In this document: one piece after another, positions 8,715-17,181 of the stretch
How positions within the stretch are numbered: the first letter of the stretch is position 1
Layout of the letters: each line of letters begins with the position of its first letter
Source of the DNA: JAYVJH01 sp043777595
GTDB lineage: Bacteria > Bacteroidota > Bacteroidia > Cytophagales > Spirosomataceae
Reading direction: 5' to 3'
DNA: 64,000 bases
Assembly: GCA_043777595.1 (NCBI GenBank)
Contig: JAYWHT010000101.1
Location: 35,298 to 99,297, forward strand
Translations under genes and position numbers: made by a program
The notes under the pieces: generated by a model
The model's database searches: none
Told to the model about the DNA's origin: nothing
The model's input: only the letters and a program-made list of their open reading frames with translations

Positions 8715-9764
8715 ATGATAACATTTTACCCCGGCCCTTCAAAAATATACCCAGCAGTCGAAGGCTACTTACAAGATGCTTTCAAAACGGGAGTGCTGAG
8801 CCTCAATCACCGAAGTACGGCCTTTATGGACATCGTGCGGCAGACGATAGACTTGTTGCACCAAAAATTAAATATTCCTGTCGATTATAGCGTTTATTTT
8901 ACTTCTTCGGCTACCGAATGTTGGGAAATCGTAGCTCAATCATTGACCCAAAACCAAAGTACACACTTTTATAACGGTGCATTTGGCCAGAAATGGTTTG
9001 AATATGCAGATAAATTGGTGAGCCACGCACAAGGTCATCGTTTTGAAATTGAGTCGTTGTTTTCTGATAGTTTTGTGTCCAATATAAAGTCAGAAATAAT
9101 TTGCTTGACTCACAACGAAACTTCAAACGGCACTTTTATTTCAACCGATATTTTACAAAAAATCAGAAAAAACACAGATGCGCTCATCGCCATTGATGCT
9201 ACATCGTCGTTGGGTGGTGTAGTTTTAGATTGGCAACTGGCCGATGTTTGGTTTGCTTCGGTTCAAAAATGTTTGGGACTTCCTGCTGGCATGGGCATCA
9301 TGGTTTGTTCGCCTACTGCACTGGTTCGAGCAACTCAAATCAACGACCGACAGTATTACAATAGTTTACTTTTTATAGATGACAATTTTAAGAAACACCA
9401 AACCCACTACACACCCAACACGCTTGCTATTTATTTGTTAATGAGAACATTAGATAATATTGACAACATTGCTGACATTGATTTGATAACAACTAAAAGA
9501 GCGGCAGATTGGTATAAATTCATAGAAACCCAGACCGATTGGCAGCTACTGATTCAAAACCCTGCGGTGCGGTCGCCTACGGTGATAGCTGTGAGTGGAA
9601 CAGAACAACAAGTAAAGGCAATGAAACAAAAATGTGCTAAGGCCGACATCGTTTTGGGCAATGGTTACGGTCATTGGCAAGCCAATAGTTTCAGAATAGC
9701 AAACTTTCCGGCCATCGAAAGTTGGGAAATAGAAAAATTGATGGCAATTTTGAACAAAAATTAG
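8715..9764 (+). CDS. class-V aminotransferase, phosphoserine-aminotransferase-like
   Basis: 349 residues, fold-type I PLP enzyme. The opening MITFYPGPSKIYPAV with SLNHRSTAF follows the SerC/alanine-glyoxylate aminotransferase pattern (a GPs near the start, then a glycine or asparagine-rich substrate loop). YFTSSATECWE corresponds to the cofactor phosphate loop, IDATSSLGG carries the PLP-contacting Asp, and SVQKCLGLPAG supplies the Schiff-base Lys at about residue 185. Likely a cytoplasmic transaminase, perhaps of serine biosynthesis, though no serA neighbours it, so the substrate is inferred. It lies four bases from marC and is probably cotranscribed with it. Confidence 0.85.
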   Translation: MITFYPGPSKIYPAVEGYLQDAFKTGVLSLNHRSTAFMDIVRQTIDLLHQKLNIPVDYSVYFTSSATECWEIVAQSLTQNQSTHFYNGAFGQKWFEYADKLVSHAQGHRFEIESLFSDSFVSNIKSEIICLTHNETSNGTFISTDILQKIRKNTDALIAIDATSSLGGVVLDWQLADVWFASVQKCLGLPAGMGIMVCSPTALVRATQINDRQYYNSLLFIDDNFKKHQTHYTPNTLAIYLLMRTLDNIDNIADIDLITTKRAADWYKFIETQTDWQLLIQNPAVRSPTVIAVSGTEQQVKAMKQKCAKADIVLGNGYGHWQANSFRIANFPAIESWEIEKLMAILNKN

Positions 9765-9767
9765 AAT

Positions 9768-10334
9768 ATGATATTTAGAGATATACTTTCGGTTGCACTC
9801 ATTTTATTTTCGGTTATCGATATTTTGGGGGCGATTCCCGTAATTATTGACATCAGACAAAAAGCAGGGGCGATAGATGCCACCAAAGCCACGCTTGTTG
9901 CTGGCGGCCTGATGCTGGCTTTTTTGTATTTGGGAAAAGAAATCTTGAAACTTTTTGGGGTTGATATTGCTTCTTTTGCAGTAGCTGGTGCGTTGGTTAT
10001 CTTCTTGATTGGGTTAGAAATGACATTAGGCCGCAATATTTTCAAACATGACGATACACACAGCAGCGCAACATCGATAGTACCGATTGCATTTCCGATT
10101 ATAGCTGGTGCAGGAACGATGACGACCATTTTGTCGCTCAAGTCGACTTATGACGAACTGACGATAGTGGCTGGTATATTGATAAATTTGGTACTGGTTT
10201 ATGCCGTACTGCGGTCGTCGGTCTGGATAGAATCCAAAATTGGTAATGCTGGTACAGATGTATTGCGTAAAGTTTTTGGGCTAATCTTGATTGCTATTTC
10301 TGTCAAATTATTCAAAACCAATTTGGTGCTTTAA
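9768..10334 (+). CDS. MarC-family integral membrane protein
   Basis: 188 residues with about six membrane segments. The sequence has the MarC/UPF0056 look: FSVIDILGAIPVI in the first helix, AFLYLGKEILKLFGV in the second, and IAFPIIAGAGTMTTI, the conserved P-x-x-A-G-P-G-like turn, near residue 105. Members were once linked to multiple antibiotic resistance, but that link was not confirmed and the transported substrate is unknown. It starts four bases after the aminotransferase stop, so the two are likely one transcript. Confidence 0.9.
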   Translation: MIFRDILSVALILFSVIDILGAIPVIIDIRQKAGAIDATKATLVAGGLMLAFLYLGKEILKLFGVDIASFAVAGALVIFLIGLEMTLGRNIFKHDDTHSSATSIVPIAFPIIAGAGTMTTILSLKSTYDELTIVAGILINLVLVYAVLRSSVWIESKIGNAGTDVLRKVFGLILIAISVKLFKTNLVL

Positions 10335-10388
10335 CGACTGTACTGGCCAAGCACTCATAATTTATAACTCTACATTCTTAACTATAAA

Positions 10389-10856
10389 ATGCAACCCTTA
10401 GACTGCCTCAATCAAGTAGCCCAATTTCATGCTACTTTCAAACATCCCATTTTACCAACTCCCCAAATACCGTCAGCCGACCGTTGTAAACTGCGGGTGT
10501 CGCTCATTGCCGAAGAACTCAAAGAACTCGAAGAAGGCATTGCCAATCAAGACATTGTAGAAATAGCCGATGCGCTGGCCGACATTCAGTATGTGTTGGC
10601 AGGGGCGATTTTAGAGTTTGGACTGGGTGATAAATTCAGGGCATTGTTTGATGAAGTGCAACGCTCAAACATGAGCAAAGCCTGCAACACCATAGCCGAA
10701 GCCGAAGCCACAATAGCACATTACACAACCAAAGGCGATACTTGCTACTATAAACAAGACGGAGATAAGTACTTAGTTTACAGAACGTCTGACAACAAAA
10801 CGCTCAAATCTGTGGCTTATTCACCTGCTGACTTGGCGATGATTGTTAATTCTTAG
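10389..10856 (+). CDS. MazG-like nucleotide pyrophosphohydrolase
   Basis: 155 residues. The all-alpha NTP-PPase signature is clear: EELKELEEGI (residues about 40-49), then DIVEIADALADIQYV (about 54-69), giving the ExxE and ExxxD-type acidic side chains that bind magnesium. The later part with FDEVQRSNMSKAC and a C-terminal KGDTCYYKQDGDKYLVYR tract is what phage- and bacterium-encoded MazG-like/Cof-like pyrophosphohydrolases show. The enzyme would hydrolyse a nucleoside triphosphate to the monophosphate and pyrophosphate, as in nucleotide-pool cleaning. Its stop at 10856 lies two bases from the convergent RND pump stop. Confidence 0.85.
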   Translation: MQPLDCLNQVAQFHATFKHPILPTPQIPSADRCKLRVSLIAEELKELEEGIANQDIVEIADALADIQYVLAGAILEFGLGDKFRALFDEVQRSNMSKACNTIAEAEATIAHYTTKGDTCYYKQDGDKYLVYRTSDNKTLKSVAYSPADLAMIVNS

Positions 10857-10858
10857 AG

Positions 10859-13800
10859 CTATACCCTACTTTGTATATTAGACTTTTTCGGGGCCGTGGT
10901 CAAATTTTTCGACAAATACAAATACACAGCTGGAATAACATATAGCGTAAGCGCAGTCGAAAACAACATACCACCCACTACCGCTATGCCCATCGAAACA
11001 CGGCTTTCGGCACCATTGCCTAATGCCAATGCAATAGGCAAAATACCCAAAACGGTACACAAACTTGTCATCAAGATTGGTCTAAAACGTGCGGCGGCGG
11101 CGGCTTTAATGGCTTCGGTTTTGGATAGTCCCGCCTCTTTTTTCTGATTGGCAAATTCTACTATCAAAATCCCGTTTTTGGTAACGAGTCCGATAAGCGT
11201 AATGATACCGATTTGGCTAAAAATATTCAGCGTTTGCCCAAAATCCCAGAGCGACAACAACGCCCCACAAACGGCCAACGGCACAGTCAATAAAATAATA
11301 ATAGGGTCGATAAAACTCTCAAACTGTGCGGCCAATATCAAATAAATCAAAATTAGGGCTAAGGCAAAGGCAAAGAGCAGGCTTGATGAACTTTCCTTAA
11401 ACTCACGAGAAGAGCCATCGAGTGCGGTCGTGTAGGTATCGTCCAATACAGTTTTGGCAATAGTTTCCATTTCTTTTATGCCGTCGCCGAGCGTGTAGCC
11501 TTTGGCCAAACCTGCCGATACTGTGGCCGAGGTTGCTCTGTTAAATCTAAATAGTTGGGGCGGTGAACTTTGTTCTGATAATTTTACCAAGTTATCGAGT
11601 TGTATGAGTTCGCCGATGTTGTTTTTTACATACAACGACTTCAAGTCCATGATGTCGTTACGGTCGCTACGGTCGATTTGACCAATAACTTGGTATTGTT
11701 TTCCATTCATCAAAAAATACCCAAATCGGCGACCGCTCAGGCCGAGTTGTAGCGTTTGGGCAATGTCCTGAATCGACACTCCCATATTTTGGGCTTTGTC
11801 TCGGTCTATTTCAAGTCTTATTTCAGGTTTTGTAAATTTTAAGTTTACGTCATTGCCTTGCAAGATTGTACTTTCGCCTACTTTTTTGATAAACTCTGGT
11901 AATATTTTGCGTAGTTTTTCATAACTCGAAGTCTGAATCACAAACTGCACAGGCAATGCTGACCCTCGCTGACCTGTCTGAATGGTTTGGTCTTGAATTA
12001 CAAATATTTTGGCACTACTCATGGCCTTGGTCTGGGTCTGCACGGCCTCGGCAAGCTGCATTTGGGTTCGTTGTCGGTCTTTTGGGTCGTTGAGTACTAT
12101 TCTCACAAAACCCGTATTAGTGGCATTGGTCGCAAAACCTGGGGCGGTGATGGTAATGAGGGCCGTTCGCTCGTTGTCTTTTATTTCGTCGCCTACTACC
12201 TTACCGATTTGTTGTAAATATTGATCAGTAAAATTAAAAGTTGAGCCTTCTTGCATCGTTACACTCACTCGAAGCGAGCGGCGATCTTCCATGGGTGCAA
12301 GTTCTGAGGGTATGGCATTGGTTTTGAACAATAAAACCACAATACCCACAAAACCAATCAGTAAGCACCAAGCCAACCAACGAACTTTTAAGAAACTAAG
12401 CAACGATGATTCGTAAGCGTTATTCAACCAGACAAAAAACGGCTCGGTAACTCTATAAAACCACGGCTGTTTGCTTTGGTGTTTGAGCATTTTGGAAGCC
12501 AACATAGGCGTAAGCGTGAGCGACACAAAAGCCGAAATAACAACCGAACCCGCCACAACGATACCAAACTCACGAAACAATCGGCCTGTAAGCCCTTGTA
12601 AAAAGATAATAGGCAAGAAAACCGCCGCCAGTGTAACGGTCGTAGAAATAATGGCAAAATAAATTTCTTGAGAACCACTCAGCGCTGCCTGCCAAGGTGT
12701 TTGTCCTTCTTCGATTTTAGAATAAATATTTTCGAGTACCACAATGGCATCGTCCACCACTAAGCCAATCGACAGCACTATACCCAATAAGGTCAGTACA
12801 TTGATAGAAAAACCAGAAACATACATCAAGAAAAACACCCCAATCAACGAAACAGGAATAGCCGTTAGCGGAATAATAGTACTACGCCAGTCTCTCAAAA
12901 ATAAAAATATAATTAAGGCTACGAGGCCAAAAGCCAAAATAATTGTTTCTTCAACTTCTGAGATAGACCGCCGCACAAACGTTGTTTGGTCGAAGCCAAT
13001 GGCAATCGTAACGTCGGCAGGTATATCTTTTTTTATTTGTTCTATTCGTTTCAATACTTGGTCAGTAATGGCTATTTGATTAGCCCCAGGCTGCGGCACT
13101 ACTGCCACACCGACCATTGTTACACCGTCTCGCCGCATGAGTGTACGCTCGTTTTCGGGGGCGAGTTCGGCTCGGCCTACGTCCTGAAACTTGACGACAC
13201 GGTCGGCTTCTTCTTTGACAATGAGGTTGTTAAAGTCAAAAACTGTCTGCAAACGTCCCATCGTTCTGACGGTAAGTTCTGTGGCTGCGCCTTCGATAGA
13301 GCCAGAGGGTAGCTCAATATTTTGTTTGGTCAGAGCGTTGAGAACATCAATAGCCGTGAGCCGATAGGAGGCCAGCTTGACGGGGTCAATCCAGAGGCGC
13401 ATTGCAAATTTTTTCTCCCCCCAAATCTGAATCGAACTCACGCCTGGTATCGTTTGTAGTCGTTCTTTAATGAGACGGTCGGCTATGTCGGTCGTTTCGA
13501 GCAGTGAGCGTTTATCGCTTTTGACGTTCAAGAAAAATATCGGTTGCGAGTCTGCATCAGCTTTGGCCACAACGGGCGGGTCGATGTCTCGGGGTAGCTG
13601 GCCCAATGAGCGAGAAACTCTATCACGAACGTCGTTGGCGGCAGTTTCCAAATCGACATCAAGCCCAAACTCTACCGTAATCGAGCTACGACCATCTCGA
13701 CTTGACGAACTCAGCGTTCTGATTCCTGCAATGCCATTGATAGATTCTTCGAGCGGCTCTGTGATTTGCGACTCAATAATTTCGGCATTTGCCCCTGTAT

Positions 13801-13954
13801 ATGAAGTAGTTACGTTTATAACTGGCGGATCGACACTTGGGTATTCACGTACACCCAAATACGAAAAGCCAATTAGCCCAAAAATAATAATAAGCAACGA
13901 CATCACGACCGCCAAAACGGGCCGCTTGATACTGGTTGTTGAGAGTGAAGCCAT
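10859..13954 (-). CDS. RND-family efflux pump inner-membrane permease (AcrB type)
   Basis: 1031 residues, normal for hydrophobe/amphiphile efflux RND pumps. The N-terminal helix (MASLSTTSIKRPVLAVVMSLLII) is followed by the porter region, TM2-6 with the paired-aspartate helix (GLVVDDAIVVLENI), a second porter domain and TM8-12 with GLVTKNGILIVEFAN and RPILMTSLCTVLGILPIAL. A proton-driven exporter at the inner membrane, working with the adaptor at 14755-15846; no TolC-type outer-membrane gene is present nearby. A toxin-antitoxin pair separates it from the adaptor gene, with all four genes on the same strand. Confidence 0.95.
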   Translation of the reverse strand: MASLSTTSIKRPVLAVVMSLLIIIFGLIGFSYLGVREYPSVDPPVINVTTSYTGANAEIIESQITEPLEESINGIAGIRTLSSSSRDGRSSITVEFGLDVDLETAANDVRDRVSRSLGQLPRDIDPPVVAKADADSQPIFFLNVKSDKRSLLETTDIADRLIKERLQTIPGVSSIQIWGEKKFAMRLWIDPVKLASYRLTAIDVLNALTKQNIELPSGSIEGAATELTVRTMGRLQTVFDFNNLIVKEEADRVVKFQDVGRAELAPENERTLMRRDGVTMVGVAVVPQPGANQIAITDQVLKRIEQIKKDIPADVTIAIGFDQTTFVRRSISEVEETIILAFGLVALIIFLFLRDWRSTIIPLTAIPVSLIGVFFLMYVSGFSINVLTLLGIVLSIGLVVDDAIVVLENIYSKIEEGQTPWQAALSGSQEIYFAIISTTVTLAAVFLPIIFLQGLTGRLFREFGIVVAGSVVISAFVSLTLTPMLASKMLKHQSKQPWFYRVTEPFFVWLNNAYESSLLSFLKVRWLAWCLLIGFVGIVVLLFKTNAIPSELAPMEDRRSLRVSVTMQEGSTFNFTDQYLQQIGKVVGDEIKDNERTALITITAPGFATNATNTGFVRIVLNDPKDRQRTQMQLAEAVQTQTKAMSSAKIFVIQDQTIQTGQRGSALPVQFVIQTSSYEKLRKILPEFIKKVGESTILQGNDVNLKFTKPEIRLEIDRDKAQNMGVSIQDIAQTLQLGLSGRRFGYFLMNGKQYQVIGQIDRSDRNDIMDLKSLYVKNNIGELIQLDNLVKLSEQSSPPQLFRFNRATSATVSAGLAKGYTLGDGIKEMETIAKTVLDDTYTTALDGSSREFKESSSSLLFAFALALILIYLILAAQFESFIDPIIILLTVPLAVCGALLSLWDFGQTLNIFSQIGIITLIGLVTKNGILIVEFANQKKEAGLSKTEAIKAAAAARFRPILMTSLCTVLGILPIALALGNGAESRVSMGIAVVGGMLFSTALTLYVIPAVYLYLSKNLTTAPKKSNIQSRV

Positions 13955-14028
13955 CAGAGTTTGTTACTAATTGAATATTAGGAAAATGGACTTAGTTAAT
14001 GACTGTACTACTTCTGCCAAACAGAAAA

Positions 14029-14460
14029 CTATGTAATCAGATAGCTAAAAAATTCAGATTTGAATTCTTGCGGAGTCATAACACTTAAATGAGGAAAATC
14101 AAGGCTTTTGAATATGTTAAAGTCTTTATCGTATGTAATTAAACAATCTGCATTAGTCGAGATAGCTAAGTCCGAAAATTTATTATCTTCGACATCATTC
14201 TGAATAATATTCCACCGAAAATGAGGTTCAGAAAATATTACGTTATTGGCAGTACACAAGATCTTTAAAATAAAATTTGCTGTACTTTCTGAATAAAAGT
14301 CTGTTAATTTTTCTGCATATTCGAGTAAAATTTCAGTACTAATAACCCATTCAATTTTTTTATCTGCAAATAATTCATACAAAAAAAATTCCTCATTTTT
14401 TCTATTGATTGTAGCCCTCAGTACATTTGTGTCCATAACTATTGTGGGGCAATTTTTCAT
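14029..14460 (-). CDS. PIN-domain toxin (putative ribonuclease)
   Basis: 143 residues. It opens with IVMDTNVLRATI (Asp at residue 10), has DLAISTNADCLITYDKDF near residue 100-115, and ends FLSVMTPQEF-like (SVMTPQEFKSEF), the arrangement of the 'putative toxin-antitoxin system toxin component, PIN family'. PIN toxins are magnesium-dependent RNases. The start ATG overlaps the stop of the upstream antitoxin-like gene by four bases, so translation is coupled. The pair lies between the efflux adaptor and pump genes. Confidence 0.85.
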   Translation of the reverse strand: MKNCPTIVMDTNVLRATINRKNEEFFLYELFADKKIEWVISTEILLEYAEKLTDFYSESTANFILKILCTANNVIFSEPHFRWNIIQNDVEDNKFSDLAISTNADCLITYDKDFNIFKSLDFPHLSVMTPQEFKSEFFSYLIT

Positions 14461-14684
14461 ACTTTAGTTCTGTGGTGTTGGTGTCGCAAATTTTCATAAT
14501 CGACGTCAGTTATTTCTTTCTCAATCACAATTTTATCTACTTCTAAAAATAGTTTATCCGAAAAATACTTAACAAGCACGTCTCTTATTTCATAACATTC
14601 ATCGTAACTCATTTTTCTATTAAACATTCTTAATAAACTCAATTGAACTTCATTGAGCGGTAATGTCCTAAGTTCATTTTTCAT
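14457..14684 (-). CDS. putative antitoxin partner of the PIN toxin
   Basis: 75 residues, acidic and basic residues mixed, predicted mainly helical, no domain I can name. The assignment as antitoxin rests on position: it precedes the PIN gene and overlaps it by four bases. The N-terminus (MKNELRTLPLNEVQLSLLRMF) and a middle MSYDECYEIRDVLVKYFSDK resemble small proteins seen upstream of PIN toxins in Bacteroidetes. No obvious DNA-binding fold is visible. Confidence 0.65.
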   Translation of the reverse strand: MKNELRTLPLNEVQLSLLRMFNRKMSYDECYEIRDVLVKYFSDKLFLEVDKIVIEKEITDVDYENLRHQHHRTKV

Positions 14685-14754
14685 CGTCCTTGCTATTTAA
14701 TCAGTTTCTTACAAATTTATAAATTTCTTGATAACAAAATACTTTATTCAATCT

Positions 14755-15846
14755 TCAATTACTCTTAACCTTTACTTCGCCCCCAGCTTTGACTTGTAAT
14801 ATTCCCGAAGTAACAAGCGAGTCGCCGACTGATAGGCCACTTGTGATTTCGACCGTTTTTTCGTTTCTGATACCTATTTCTACTGCCACTGGCTCGGCTT
14901 TGTTGTTTTTGATTACAAATACTTTATGTCCTTTCAAGTCAGGAATTACGGCTTCGGTCGGTACAACAATAGCATTTGAGCGAACGTTTAGTACAATTTC
15001 TACACGTGCAAAGGCCCCAGGTGTGAGTTTGCCGTTGGCGTTGGGGCTAATGGCTCGTAAAACCAACGAACGAGTATTGGGGTCGATTTTTGGCTCAACG
15101 GCATAAACGCTACCGATGTGTTTGATAGAATCGCCTTCTACGCCAAACTGAATATCAGTACCTTTCTGAACGTTGTTGGCATATTTGGCAGGAATCGAAA
15201 AATCTATTTTGGCAGGAATACGGCTGGTAAGCGTGGCTATTTTGATGGCTGGTGTCAAATAACTCCCCAAACTCACATACCGCAAACCGACCTTGCCACC
15301 AAAGGGGGCTTTAATAACCGTTTTTGAGAGTTGTGCTTTGAGGTTTTCGATGTCAGCATTTACACTGTTGAGGCTCGTAAAACTAATGTCATATTCTCGC
15401 TGACTGATGGCTTCTTTTTCTAACAATTTTTTTTGTCGTTCTTCGTTTACCTCGGCGAGTTTTTTCTGAAAACCCAATTTTTGTAGTTGTGCCTGCAAGT
15501 CGTCATCGTAAATTCTGAGTAAAACCTGTCCTTTTGATACAAAATCACCTTCTCGGAAACCAATTTGTGTGATACGCCCTAAAATTTCGCTCCGTATTTC
15601 TACTTCTTCATTCGGTATTATTGTTCCCGTCGATTGTATTTTTTCTTCCAATCTTGACATATTCACCACCATTATTTCTACAAATGCTGGGCCGCCTTTA
15701 CCTCCACCTTTTGAGTCAGTAGGTTTTTCAGATTTACCTTCTTTTTTATCAGAATCAAACAATGGTTTTAGTTTTGGATAAAACGCCAATGCAAGAACTA
15801 AAATTAAGACAACGGCGGTAAGTAGGGTTTTGGTGATTTTGGACAT
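14755..15846 (-). CDS. RND efflux periplasmic adaptor (membrane fusion protein)
   Basis: 363 residues. A single N-terminal membrane anchor (LLTAVVLILVLALAF) is followed by a Lys/Gly-rich linker, a barrel-sandwich hybrid (STGTIIPNEEVEIRSEILG; GDFVSKGQVLLRI), a helical hairpin of about 60 residues, a second lipoyl half (KAPFGGKVGLRYVSLGSYL) and beta-barrel and membrane-proximal domains (VVPTEAVIPDLKGHKVFV). This is the HlyD/AcrA adaptor order. It bridges the inner-membrane pump and an outer-membrane channel. First gene of the run that contains the PIN pair and the permease. Confidence 0.93.
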   Translation of the reverse strand: MSKITKTLLTAVVLILVLALAFYPKLKPLFDSDKKEGKSEKPTDSKGGGKGGPAFVEIMVVNMSRLEEKIQSTGTIIPNEEVEIRSEILGRITQIGFREGDFVSKGQVLLRIYDDDLQAQLQKLGFQKKLAEVNEERQKKLLEKEAISQREYDISFTSLNSVNADIENLKAQLSKTVIKAPFGGKVGLRYVSLGSYLTPAIKIATLTSRIPAKIDFSIPAKYANNVQKGTDIQFGVEGDSIKHIGSVYAVEPKIDPNTRSLVLRAISPNANGKLTPGAFARVEIVLNVRSNAIVVPTEAVIPDLKGHKVFVIKNNKAEPVAVEIGIRNEKTVEITSGLSVGDSLVTSGILQVKAGGEVKVKSN

Positions 15847-15977
15847 TGATTAAAAATTAGCTGATAGTTACCAAACACAAAAATAACTTTTATCTACGCA
15901 ATCAAAATCATAAAATCGGCCAAATGACCAAAAAAAGCGACAAAATCGCAGCAGAGATATAGTTTTTTGTTCTATGT

Positions 15978-17114
15978 TTAGTCCAATGCGTTTAGTAGAA
16001 ATGAAGCCATATTTGCTGGCGTAATAACTTCAAAGGTTGCCGTGGTATATGCCTCTCGAAATTGGCTTGGGCATTTAACTACCTTATTGGTTTTCCACTT
16101 AAATTCAAATGCAGATAATTGTCCATTTTCGTCTTCAACCCAGTCTATTTCTTGTTGGGTTTTGGTTCGCCAAAAATAGGTCTGGGCGTATCGGCGCTGG
16201 TAGTGGTTGCTTTTGACTCTCTCAGATACTAAAAAATTTTCCCACAATGCGCCAATGTCTGTTCTAAGGTCGGGCATATTAAAATTGCTAATGAGGGCAT
16301 TTCGAACACCATTGTCATAAAAGTAAATTTTACGACTGCTACTGACTTCATTCCTAAGATTACGGCTCAATGGCTGAAGTCTGAAGATTACAAATGCTTT
16401 TTCTAACAAGTCCAAATATGTATCTACTGTATTTTTATCAATTTGTAGCAATTGAGAAAGTTCGTTAAGCGATACTTCGCTTCCTAATTGCAGAGCCAAT
16501 GCCTGTAAAAGTTTTTTCAGAATAGCCGGCTTTCGTATATTGCCAAACGCCAGTACATCTTTATACAAATAACTATCTACCAATACGTTAAGTCTTTCTA
16601 TTTCGTCGCCAATATTTGTAACTACTTCGGGGTACATTCCAAAAATGAGCCGTTGGTGTAGTTGCATTTGAGCTACGATGGGATCGGTGTAATCAACTAA
16701 TTCCTGCCAACTTATCGGATATAGTTTGTACTCCCATTTACGGCCAGTTAGGGGTTCGTTAATTTGGTTGGTTAGTTCGAGTGCCGAAGAACCCGTTACA
16801 ATCAACTGTTTTTCTGGTAATTGGTCAGTAATTAGTTTAAGAGTTAAGCCTACGTTTTTTATGCGCTGTGCTTCGTCAATTACCACAATTTGATTTTTAC
16901 CAATTAAAGTTCGTAATGCCTCGATGTTTTGTATTTCGAGGTTCTGACGAGTCAGTTCGTTATCTGCATTGAGCCATAAAATCCGCTCGTTACGCTCGGC
17001 CAGTAACTGTTTGATGAGTGTCGATTTGCCTGTTTGCCTTGCACCCAGTACAATAAGTGCTTTTCCTGTAAATATTCGCTCTCTTAGAGTTGTCAATAAA
17101 TCTCTACTTATCAT
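15978..17114 (-). CDS. AAA ATPase with DUF4143 domain
   Basis: 378 residues. The Walker A motif GARQTGKST lies at about residues 20-28 and the Walker B motif VVIDEAQRI at about 75-83, followed by a sensor-like VTGSSALEL. The C-terminal half carries a winged-helix segment (LSQLLQIDKNTVDTYLDLLEKA) and a DUF4143 restriction-endonuclease-like end (FWRTKTQQEIDWVEDENGQLSAFEFK, containing an ExDW...EFK nuclease-like pattern). Such archaeal-type ATPases are common, often mobile, and their role is not established. Monocistronic between the efflux operon and the TonB receptor. Confidence 0.88.
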   Translation of the reverse strand: MISRDLLTTLRERIFTGKALIVLGARQTGKSTLIKQLLAERNERILWLNADNELTRQNLEIQNIEALRTLIGKNQIVVIDEAQRIKNVGLTLKLITDQLPEKQLIVTGSSALELTNQINEPLTGRKWEYKLYPISWQELVDYTDPIVAQMQLHQRLIFGMYPEVVTNIGDEIERLNVLVDSYLYKDVLAFGNIRKPAILKKLLQALALQLGSEVSLNELSQLLQIDKNTVDTYLDLLEKAFVIFRLQPLSRNLRNEVSSSRKIYFYDNGVRNALISNFNMPDLRTDIGALWENFLVSERVKSNHYQRRYAQTYFWRTKTQQEIDWVEDENGQLSAFEFKWKTNKVVKCPSQFREAYTTATFEVITPANMASFLLNALD

Positions 17115-17181
17115 TTAGTTTATCAATTATTCACCAAAAGTAATTGTTTTTGGTGAATATACTCACTAAAACAAGTACTTT

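Noticed and set aside
8465..8890. A 141-residue frame from a TTG running into the aminotransferase gene
   Set aside because: It overlaps the well-supported aminotransferase start, is Cys and Arg rich, and hides the four-helix-bundle relic which fits the family better in another frame.
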